Below the pieces are notes generated by a model. The model did no database searches. It was not told the DNA's origin and saw only the letters and a list, made by a program, of their open reading frames with translations. A DNA stretch of 31,493 nt from UBA3076 sp964646435 (GTDB lineage: Bacteria; Desulfobacterota; Dissulfuribacteria; Dissulfuribacterales; UBA3076): positions 1 through 31,493 of the forward strand of contig CAZYEJ010000023.1 in the NCBI GenBank assembly GCA_964646435.1, written 5' to 3'. Below are positions 23,897 through 30,477 of this stretch, in pieces; within the stretch, counting starts at the first letter, position 1, and the number at the start of each line of letters is the position of its first letter. The position numbers were made by a program, and so were the translations under genes.

Positions 23897-23903
23897 AATT
23901 TTG

Positions 23904-23930
23904 AGTTCTAAATTTTGAATTTTGAATTTA
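23904..23930. repeat. Short ATTTTGAA array
   Basis: TAAATTTTGAATTTTGAATTT has an 8-bp period, like the other arrays. It sits upstream of the YkgJ-family gene. The rest of 23931-24052 is AT-rich and without recognisable features. Confidence 0.6.
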
Positions 23931-24052
23931 AAAAAGGCAATAACCTTAATATGTTAATTGTCCACGACGTAAATTGAGAAAACAAAATTTGGGGTTTCCT
24001 TTCAGGCACTATATAACATTTTTTATTTTGCTGAAAGTACCCCTTTATAGGC

Positions 24053-24123
24053 AATGTTGAATTGTGAAAGAAGATTTAAAAGACATATACCTTAATTCAA
24101 AATTCAACATTCAGCATTCAACA
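24053..24123. repeat. 8-bp CAACATT arrays in inverted pair, copy 2
   Basis: ATGTTGAATTGTG at the left faces AATTCAAAATTCAACATTCAGCATTC at the right. The spacer AAGAAGATTTAAAAGACATATACCTT matches copy 1 at 19712-19811. It ends at the base before the stop codon of the degT-like gene (24124-24126). Confidence 0.88.
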
Positions 24124-25260
24124 TTATTTATTGTGCGCCGCAATGGCCCTCTCAAGGCCGTCTATGACGATCTTCTGTTCCTCTGGTGTGATAAAGGCGT
24201 GCATGGGAAGGGACAGCACTTCCTCTGCGGCCTTTTCTGCATGGGGAAAAGAGCCTGGTCCAAGTCCCAGGCCTTTAAAGGCAGGCTGAAGATGGACAGG
24301 GACAGGGTAATGTATGGCAAAGGGAATGCCTTCCTGCTTGAGAAAGGTGGTCACCTGGTCCCTCAAGCCTTCGGGGATTCTTACTGTGTACTGGGCATAC
24401 ACGCATGTCCTGTCCGGCATTACTACAGGAGTCTGTATCTCCGGTATTTTTTGGTTAATCAGTTCTGAATAACGGCCGGCAGCTTCCTGCCTGGCCTTAA
24501 TTTCTTCATCAAAGTGGGCAAATTTGGCCAGGACTATTGCTGCCTGGATGCTATCCAGCCTAGCATTAAGCCCTATCTCTTCATGCTGATATCTGGCCCT
24601 CTGGCCATGGACCCTGAGACACTTTATCATATCTGCCTTTTCCGGATCATCAGTGAAGACCATGCCCCCGTCCCCATATGCTCCAAGGGGCTTTGAAGGG
24701 AAAAAAGAGGTGATACCAATGTCGTTGAGGCCGCAGGACAGCCGGTTTTTGTATCTTGCCCCAAAGGACTGACATGCATCCTCGATCACAACCAGGCCAA
24801 ACTCTGACGCAATTTTATTGATTTCGTCCATATCAGGGCACTGACCATAAAGGCTCACGGGGAGAATGCCCCTTACCTTGGCCCCGACCTTTTGCCTTGC
24901 AGCCAGAACGTCCCGCATCTCGCCAGTGTCAAGATTGAAGCTTTTAGGGTCTATATCCACGAATACGGGCTTTGCCTTCAGAAGGGCTATGACTTCCGCT
25001 GTGGCTATAAACGTAAAAGGGGTCGTGATGACCTCTTCTCCGGGCCTTAAGTCCATGGCCATAAGGGCAAGGAGCAGCCCGTCCGTTCCTGAGCCCACCC
25101 CTATTGCGTGCTTGACACCTACGTAATTCGCGAGAGCTGTCTCCAGATCCTCCACCGGCTTGCCAAGTATGAACTGGCTCTTTTTAATTATCTCGTGGAT
25201 GGCCGAGTCTATTTCCTGTCTGTAGCTTTGATATTGTCTGCCTAAATCAACAAATTTCAT
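24124..25260 (-). CDS. DegT/DnrJ/EryC1/StrS-family PLP sugar aminotransferase (WbpE-like)
   Basis: A cytosolic PLP enzyme of 378 residues that probably aminates a nucleotide-linked keto-sugar for surface polysaccharide. The N-terminus FVDLGRQYQS, the GSGTDGLLLAL and TTPFTFIATAE segments, EDACQSFGARY and the PLP lysine 190 in SFFPSKPLGAYGDGG are typical. SKPLGAYGDGG is closest to the WbpE/WlbC group that acts on UDP-2-acetamido-3-keto-glucuronate; the exact sugar is inference. AAAGGAT lies 6 nt before the ATG. It is 22 bases after the nifS-like gene on the same strand and so probably co-transcribed, but no glycosyltransferase or other sugar gene is near. The C-terminus merges with a repeat. 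Confidence 0.87.
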   Translation of the reverse strand: MKFVDLGRQYQSYRQEIDSAIHEIIKKSQFILGKPVEDLETALANYVGVKHAIGVGSGTDGLLLALMAMDLRPGEEVITTPFTFIATAEVIALLKAKPVFVDIDPKSFNLDTGEMRDVLAARQKVGAKVRGILPVSLYGQCPDMDEINKIASEFGLVVIEDACQSFGARYKNRLSCGLNDIGITSFFPSKPLGAYGDGGMVFTDDPEKADMIKCLRVHGQRARYQHEEIGLNARLDSIQAAIVLAKFAHFDEEIKARQEAAGRYSELINQKIPEIQTPVVMPDRTCVYAQYTVRIPEGLRDQVTTFLKQEGIPFAIHYPVPVHLQPAFKGLGLGPGSFPHAEKAAEEVLSLPMHAFITPEEQKIVIDGLERAIAAHNK

Positions 25261-25282
25261 ATTTTTATCCTTTCGTAAGCGT

Positions 25283-26401
25283 TTACAGCGCCCTGCCGAT
25301 GGCCTGGGCGGCGATTTCTATGTCCGATTCGGTAGTCCCTCGACCCAGGGAGAAACGAAGGGTCCCCATGGCTACTTTTGGCGATACTCCCATGGCGGCA
25401 AGCACATGGGAGACCGTAATTGCCCTATCGTGGCAGGCCGAACCGGTAGAGGCCATAATCTCCGGGGCTTGGGCCAGGATCTTTGCTCCATTCTGGCCGA
25501 CAAAACCGACACTCAGGGTATTCGGAATTGTATTCTCAGGATCACCATGCCTGATTATAGGATGGCCCAGTCCGGATAGTTCTGCATAGAGCTTCTCCCT
25601 GAGACCTGTTTGCCTTTCCGCCTCGGCCTTAATGTCCAGGGCAACAAAATTACAGGCAGCTCCCAGTCCGACTGCTAGGGGAACCGGCTCAGTGCCGGGC
25701 CGAAGACCCTGCTCCTGGCCCGCGCCAAACATAATCTGGCCAAGGGGTGCGCCTTTTCTGCAATAGAGGGCGCCTATTCCTTTCGGCGCATATAGCTTGT
25801 GTCCTGCAATACTCAGGTAGTCTACTCCAAGATTTTTGACATCCACAGGGATCTTGCCCACGGCCTGGGCCGCGTCTGTATGGACCAGCACCCCACGCTT
25901 GCGGGCCAGTTGCGAAATCGCAGCTACCGGCTGAATAGCCCCGGTCTCATTGTTTGCCAGTATCACTGAGACCAGCACTGTATCAGGGCGTAAGGCCCTT
26001 TCAACTTCCATGGGATCTACAATGCCCTGGCTGTTTACCTTTATAAAGGACACGTTCCACCCCTGTTCAAGCAAATGCAGACAGGGGTTCATAAGGGATG
26101 GGTGCTCGATGCGGGTGGTGATGATGTGTCGCCCTTTGCCGGACATGGCCTGGCATATACCCATTATGACGGTATTATTGGACTCTGTACCTCCGCTGGT
26201 GAAGAGGATTTCACTAGGATCCGCATTGAGCATCGATGCCACTTGGGCCCTGGCGTATTCCAGGGCCTTCTTGGCCTTTTGGCCGAACCTGTGTCCGCTG
26301 CTGGGATTGCCCCATTTTTCTTTCAGTGCAGCGTTAACGGCCTCCTGCACCGGTTTTGCAACCGGTGTGGTCGCATTGTAATCAAGATATATTTCAGACA
26401 T
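25283..26401 (-). CDS. Cysteine desulfurase (NifS/IscS-like)
   Basis: A PLP enzyme that frees sulfur from cysteine for iron-sulfur clusters, tRNA thiolation or selenium use. The 372-residue protein has YLDYNATTPV, FTSGGTESNN, VHTDAAQAVGK, the PLP lysine 202 in SIAGHKLYAPKGIG, and the catalytic Cys323 in STGSACHDRAITVSHVLAAMG. It is shorter than IscS and lacks a long C-terminal tail. No iscU, iscA or nifU scaffold gene is present, so the acceptor is elsewhere. AGGAG and CCCCCAGGA lie before the ATG at 26401. It is divergent from mutL. The last codons (GRAL and stop) lie in sequence resembling the end of the 111-bp element (25275-25290). Confidence 0.9.
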   Translation of the reverse strand: MSEIYLDYNATTPVAKPVQEAVNAALKEKWGNPSSGHRFGQKAKKALEYARAQVASMLNADPSEILFTSGGTESNNTVIMGICQAMSGKGRHIITTRIEHPSLMNPCLHLLEQGWNVSFIKVNSQGIVDPMEVERALRPDTVLVSVILANNETGAIQPVAAISQLARKRGVLVHTDAAQAVGKIPVDVKNLGVDYLSIAGHKLYAPKGIGALYCRKGAPLGQIMFGAGQEQGLRPGTEPVPLAVGLGAACNFVALDIKAEAERQTGLREKLYAELSGLGHPIIRHGDPENTIPNTLSVGFVGQNGAKILAQAPEIMASTGSACHDRAITVSHVLAAMGVSPKVAMGTLRFSLGRGTTESDIEIAAQAIGRAL

Positions 26402-26513
26402 TCCTGGGGGAAAACTCCTTTTTTTGTCATGGTTTTTGTAATTTTTTCTGTTATTAATTCATTTTCAGGATTTTGGATGGTAAAATCGCTGAAGAAGCAA
26501 CCAACTATAACAG

Positions 26514-26538
26514 AGCGTATTCAGAGCAACAATACGCT
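26514..26538 (+). promoter_or_regulatory. Small hairpin in the mutL leader
   Basis: AGCGTATT and AATACGCT are exact reverse complements with a 9-base loop. They are followed by GAGGTG and a possible 20-codon frame (26550-26612, beginning MSKYGKQEF) that overlaps the mutL start in another frame. The space between the divergent nifS-like gene and mutL (26402-26578) must hold both promoters, but no consensus pair is clear. Confidence 0.35.
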
Positions 26539-26578
26539 GAGGTGATTGAATGAGCAAATACGGTAAACAGGAATTCTC

Positions 26579-28387
26579 GTGCCCAAAATACATATCCTTC
26601 CTCCCCATATAGCCAATCAAATCGCAGCAGGTGAGGTAGTGGAAAGGCCTGCTTCGATAGTGAAGGAGCTCCTTGAAAATTCTATAGACGCAGGGGCCAG
26701 ACGTATACGTGTAGAGCTGGAAGATGGTGGTAAACACCTCATCAGGGTTACAGATGATGGTGTCGGCTTAGAGAAAGAAGACATCAATTTGGCTGTTGAA
26801 CGCCACGCGACCAGCAAAATCAGGGAAGAAGCCGATTTGGCTGTTATACGCACCATGGGTTTCAGGGGTGAGGCCCTTTCCAGTATAGGTGCTGTTTCCA
26901 GGCTGTCTATCACTTCCAGACCTTCTGATAATATCGAAGGGTGGCGGGTGAAAATAGACTTCGGCAGAGACAAGAAGACCATGGCAGCAGGATGCCCCTC
27001 AGGTACTACAGCGGAAGTAAAGGACCTGTTCCTGGAGATACCTGCAAGACGCAGGTTTCTCAAGAGGCGTCAGACTGAGTTGGGGCATATTTCCCAAATA
27101 GTACGCACCCTGTCAGTGAGTTTTCCTGAAATCCTTTTTGAACTCCTGAGTGATGGAAGGGAAATATTCCGGTCCCGGCCTGGTTGCCAGGGCCCCCAGC
27201 GCCTCTGGCCACTGATAGGGGATCAGCTTGTTCCGCAGATGCTGCCTGTTGAAGGCAAATCCCGGGAAATCCTGGTTTCAGGTTATGTGACACCACCGGA
27301 GGAAGCAAGGGCCTCATCCAAGTCCTTTTACTTTTTTTTGAATCAAAGACCCATAAACAGCAGACTGCTATGGAAGGCGCTTAATCAGGCCTTCAGGGGC
27401 TTCATGATGAGGAATTCATACCCTATGGGTGCCCTGTTTCTGGAGGTCCAGCCGGATCAGGTGGACGTGAATGTGCATCCTGCCAAACAAGAAGTTCGTT
27501 TCCACGATTCAGACGCAATATACCGGATTGTTTACCACTCTGTACAAAGGGCCCTTGAAGGAATAAAGGTTGTTCCTGCGCCGTTTGGAAAAACCAGGGC
27601 AAAATCGGAAGAAACAGGCCTGTCAATTGATCAGCAGGAACTGGATATTCTTCCTGATGCTTTTCAGGTCTCAGAGGAATTTCCTGCTTACGGTGGATTC
27701 CCTTCATCCGGGCAAAATCAAAAAACTGCCCTGATTGCCAGCCCTGAGCCTCCTGTATCACCCGATCAGGGCCACCATGTCCACAAGTCTGATAGAGCAC
27801 ATTTATGGCAGGACTTTCGGGTTCTCGGCCAATTGGCCAAGAGTTATATCCTGGCAGAGGGACCGGATGGCCTTGTGCTTGTGGACCAGCATGCAGCTCA
27901 CGAGGCCATTATTTTTAAGAGGCTAAACCAGCAGATTGCGCAAACTGATGCCCTGGACACCCAGCCCCTTGTATTTCCTGAAGTCCTGGAAAGGAACCAG
28001 GAAGATATTGCAAAACTCCCGGAAATTTGTCCTGTACTAAACCGATTAGGAATAACAATCGAGCCTTTTGGACATTCCCAAATTGCTATCAGGTCTGTCC
28101 CGGATTTTGTAGCCTCTTGCCCCAGGACCAGCGAAGTGGTCGGTGAGCTGATAGACCGTATTCTCAGTTTCCCGGAGCAGGATGTAAAAGGCCTGGTTCA
28201 CGATCTTCTGGCCTCTATGGCCTGTCATTCCGCAATAAAGGCCAATCACCACCTCGAGTTGCAAGAGATGAACGCCTTACTCAAGGAATTGATTTCCGAA
28301 GAAGTGACCCACTGCCCCCACGGAAGGCCTGTAGTCCAGGTTTTGGGAATCGGCGAGATAGAACGGCGATTCGGACGAAAACGATGA
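26579..28387 (+). CDS. mutL: DNA mismatch repair protein MutL
   Basis: MutL links mismatch recognition by MutS to strand processing. The 602-residue protein has the GHKL ATPase domain with IAAGEVVERPASIVKELLENSIDAGA, DDGVGL, and MGFRGEALSSI, and the transducer domain with NQRPINSRLL and VDVNVHPAKQEVRF. The C-terminal dimerisation/endonuclease domain has DQHAAHE (Asp436), MACHSAIKA and THCPHGRPV. In the metal motif DQHA(x)2E(x)4E the last Glu position appears to be Lys (DQHAAHEAIIFK). The GTG start at 26579 has AGGA about 7 nt upstream. The TGA stop lies inside the left arm of a 128-bp palindromic element. miaA follows, as in many bacteria. Confidence 0.95.
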   Translation: MPKIHILPPHIANQIAAGEVVERPASIVKELLENSIDAGARRIRVELEDGGKHLIRVTDDGVGLEKEDINLAVERHATSKIREEADLAVIRTMGFRGEALSSIGAVSRLSITSRPSDNIEGWRVKIDFGRDKKTMAAGCPSGTTAEVKDLFLEIPARRRFLKRRQTELGHISQIVRTLSVSFPEILFELLSDGREIFRSRPGCQGPQRLWPLIGDQLVPQMLPVEGKSREILVSGYVTPPEEARASSKSFYFFLNQRPINSRLLWKALNQAFRGFMMRNSYPMGALFLEVQPDQVDVNVHPAKQEVRFHDSDAIYRIVYHSVQRALEGIKVVPAPFGKTRAKSEETGLSIDQQELDILPDAFQVSEEFPAYGGFPSSGQNQKTALIASPEPPVSPDQGHHVHKSDRAHLWQDFRVLGQLAKSYILAEGPDGLVLVDQHAAHEAIIFKRLNQQIAQTDALDTQPLVFPEVLERNQEDIAKLPEICPVLNRLGITIEPFGHSQIAIRSVPDFVASCPRTSEVVGELIDRILSFPEQDVKGLVHDLLASMACHSAIKANHHLELQEMNALLKELISEEVTHCPHGRPVVQVLGIGEIERRFGRKR

Positions 28388-28511
28388 TTCCGCTGAAAAT
28401 ACCCCATCTGCTGCGTTGCTTCAATTTTCTCGTCACTGCGGCGTACGCAAAGTACGCCTCGATCCTCCAAAATCTCGCGCCTTGCATCTGGAGCATTTTG
28501 AGCGGAATCAT
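28384..28511. repeat. 128-bp palindromic element related to the 111-bp family
   Basis: Ends ATGATTCCGCTGAAAAT and ATTTTGAGCGGAATCAT match at 16 of 17 positions when inverted. Read in reverse, the interior follows the order of the 111-bp copies: CAGATGCAAGGCG, GGAGGA, GTAC..GTACGC, GCAAC, CAGATG. The left arm contains the mutL stop codon (28385-28387). It lies between mutL and miaA, which have the same direction. Confidence 0.85.
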
Positions 28512-28538
28512 GTTTCAAGACTTTTTGCGGTGTAATCA

Positions 28539-29525
28539 ATGACCAAATTCCTCAATTCTTCAATCACCAAATCACCAAATCACCAAATCACCCAATTTTC
28601 TCACCAAATCACCAAATTCCCCCTAGTTGCCCTTGTTGGTCCGACTGCTGTGGGAAAGACGGCCCTGTCTCTTCGTCTTGCAAAAGAGATGTGCGCTGAG
28701 ATCATAAGTGTGGATTCAGTGCAGGTATTCAGGGGACTTGATGTCGGGACTGCAAAGCCCAGCCTTGAGGAACAGAAGCAGGTCCCCCATCACCTGATTG
28801 ACGTTGCAGATCCCGATGAGCCCTTTGACGTTGCTGACTTTGTGCGTAAGACACTGGGCATCATCAGGTCGATGACATTAAGGGGAAAGGTGCCCTTGCT
28901 GGTTGGGGGCAGCGGACTTTATCTGAGATCCCTCCTTGAGGGACTGGCCCCATGTCCGGGACGTGATCCCATGGTAAGGGAAATGTTGCGTAAAATCTCA
29001 GCAAATCAGGGAAGAAGGGCCCTACATGACCTCCTTGCCGGCGCAGACCCGGAAGCAGCGAACAGGCTCCATCCTAATGATACATTCAGAGTCATAAGGG
29101 CACTTGAGGTATATCATCAGACCGGCGAGCCTATATCGATCTGGCAAAAGAGGCATAAAAGTACTTCAGGACAGAGACTGTTGTGCACAAAGATAGGACT
29201 AATAAGGCCCAGGGAAGAGCTCTATGAGCGGATTGACGCACGGGTTGGCGCTATGCTGGATGCCGGGTTCCTAGAGGAAGTAAATTTTTTGCTGGATAAA
29301 GGGTATCCGCACCATCTTAAGCCCTTGCAGTCCCTTGGATATCGGCATATTATCCGTTTTCTCAAAGGAGAAGTGTCCTTTGATGAGACTGTAAGCCAAT
29401 TAAAAAGGGATACCCGCCGTTATGCAAAACGCCAGCTTACATGGTTCCGGGCCGATCCTGAAATCAGATGGTATCATCCTGAAGCCCTGATGGATGTTCA
29501 CAGGGTCTGGCAAGAAATTGGATAA
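28539..29525 (+). CDS. miaA: tRNA dimethylallyltransferase, with repeat-encoded N-terminus
   Basis: MiaA adds a dimethylallyl group to A37 of tRNAs reading codons that begin with U. The core is normal: P-loop GPTAVGKT, DSVQVFRGLDVGTAKP, HHLIDVADP, GGSGLYLRSLLEGL, and the C-terminal LGYRHIIRFLKGE and TRRYAKRQLTWFR. The first 27 residues (MTKFLNSSITKSPNHQ and on) are encoded by an AATCACCA array, an addition of about 20 residues to the usual start. The ATG at 28539 follows a stop and is the only ATG, GTG or TTG before the P-loop, so the array must be translated. No ribosome site is seen. The stop is 3 bases before another inverted repeat. Confidence 0.92.
   Translation: MTKFLNSSITKSPNHQITQFSHQITKFPLVALVGPTAVGKTALSLRLAKEMCAEIISVDSVQVFRGLDVGTAKPSLEEQKQVPHHLIDVADPDEPFDVADFVRKTLGIIRSMTLRGKVPLLVGGSGLYLRSLLEGLAPCPGRDPMVREMLRKISANQGRRALHDLLAGADPEAANRLHPNDTFRVIRALEVYHQTGEPISIWQKRHKSTSGQRLLCTKIGLIRPREELYERIDARVGAMLDAGFLEEVNFLLDKGYPHHLKPLQSLGYRHIIRFLKGEVSFDETVSQLKRDTRRYAKRQLTWFRADPEIRWYHPEALMDVHRVWQEIG
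28542..28619 (+). repeat. In-gene 8-bp array (AATCACCA family) at the start of miaA
   Basis: About seven complete or degenerate units, with the best run AATCACCA, AATCACCA, AATCACCA, AATCACCC at 28562-28593 and two more at about 28600-28615. It encodes the N-terminal extension of MiaA, and is in the same sense as the arrays in the oppF-like gene and folK. Confidence 0.92.
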
Positions 29526-29528
29526 TTG

Positions 29529-29676
29529 GTAACTTCTCAATAACTCAGGGTAAGATGTCTAGATTCCGGCTTTCGCCGGAATGACAGGCGCTTACACCCA
29601 ATCGTCATTCCGGCGAAAGCCGGAATCTAGTGGATAGTCGCAGAATATGATTTGCCTGGACTTGTTGAGAAGTTAC
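29529..29676. repeat. Nested inverted repeat with perfect 27-bp inner arms
   Basis: The inner arms at 29559-29585 and 29604-29630 are exact reverse complements of 27 bases, built around ATTCCGGCTTTCGCCGGAAT. The outer arms GTAACTTCTCAATAA (29529-29543) and TTGTTGAGAAGTTAC (29662-29676) match at 14 of 15. The outer arm recurs at 12708. The inner GTCATTCCGGCGAAAGCCGG motif is a widespread bacterial palindromic repeat. It lies between miaA and pgsA in the direction of transcription. Confidence 0.92.
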
Positions 29677-29697
29677 GATAATTGAAAGAGCTGGGAA

Positions 29698-30243
29698 TTG
29701 AATTTACCTAATTTACTGACCCTCATACGCATTATACTTACGCCTCTGCTGGTGATACTGCTTATCAACGGTAAGTTCGTGGAAGCCTTGATTGTTTTCA
29801 CTATAGCTGGAATAACCGACGGCCTGGACGGCCTGATAGCTCGATGGATGAGACAGAAGACCCGCATTGGCGCCATTTTGGACCCTATTGCCGACAAACT
29901 CCTTCTCACATCATCTTATGTAACTCTTGCAATCATAGGGTTTCTGCCAAGCTGGCTGGCAGTAACTGTGATTAGTCGAGATATGATAATCGTGTTTGGT
30001 GTCTTGATAATATTTCTGTTTCAGAATGGAGTGGAAATCCGCCCATCTGTGCTTGGCAAGATTACTACAGTAGCCCAATTGGGAACTATTTTTATGGTCC
30101 TCGTAGATCATAACTTGGGCTTGTTTTGCAGGATTTTACCTTTTCTTTATATAGCTACTGCCCTGATTACTGTAATTTCCGGACTCCATTACATGTATCT
30201 TGGAACTCAACTCCTGGGCCTTGATGAAAATAGATCCGAATAA
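29698..30243 (+). CDS. pgsA: CDP-alcohol phosphatidyltransferase, likely phosphatidylglycerophosphate synthase
   Basis: An integral membrane enzyme of 181 residues that transfers a phosphatidyl group from CDP-diacylglycerol to glycerol 3-phosphate. The family motif D-G-x2-A-R-x8-G-x3-D-x3-D is complete: DGLIARWMRQKTRIGAILD followed by PIAD. The N-terminus NLPNLLTLIRIILTP is typical of PgsA, and at least four hydrophobic helices are visible. Start is the TTG at 29698, placed after GGGA and giving the canonical N-terminus with no better ATG. PgsA is the most likely identity; another CDP-alcohol transferase such as cardiolipin or PS synthase is less likely by the N-terminal motif. It is the last gene of the mutL-miaA-pgsA run. 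Confidence 0.9.
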   Translation: MNLPNLLTLIRIILTPLLVILLINGKFVEALIVFTIAGITDGLDGLIARWMRQKTRIGAILDPIADKLLLTSSYVTLAIIGFLPSWLAVTVISRDMIIVFGVLIIFLFQNGVEIRPSVLGKITTVAQLGTIFMVLVDHNLGLFCRILPFLYIATALITVISGLHYMYLGTQLLGLDENRSE

Positions 30244-30359
30244 TTTCGATCTGTGCGGTTACACGTTAGATTGTGCAATACACAAAAAAAGAAAAGGATT
30301 ATCGCGAAAGCACGAAAGATTGAAAACACGAAAAGGAAGTCTCTGGATGTTCATCTTTT

Positions 30360-30470
30360 TGTAAGCATTTACAGGGTGCTGCAGATGCGAGGCGGAGGAT
30401 ACGCAGACGTACTTCCTGTACTTCAAATGCCCGGCAACAAAACAGATGCAGTGCCCTGTGAACGCTTACA
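30360..30470. repeat. 111-bp palindromic element, copy C
   Basis: Ends TGTAAGCATTTACAGGG and CCCTGTGAACGCTTACA match at 15 of 17 when inverted, and the interior follows copy A closely. It lies between the convergent pgsA and rhomboid genes, 7 bases beyond the rhomboid stop, the same distance as copy A from the dapB stop. The remaining 30244-30359 has no clear feature besides short A-rich direct repeats (AAAGCACGAAAG, AACACGAAAAG). Confidence 0.93.
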
Positions 30471-30477
30471 CATGATT

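Noticed and set aside
28562..28619. The 8-bp arrays considered as CRISPR or VNTR loci with identical units
   Set aside because: Units are short, contiguous and degenerate, with no unique spacers; they are simple arrays.
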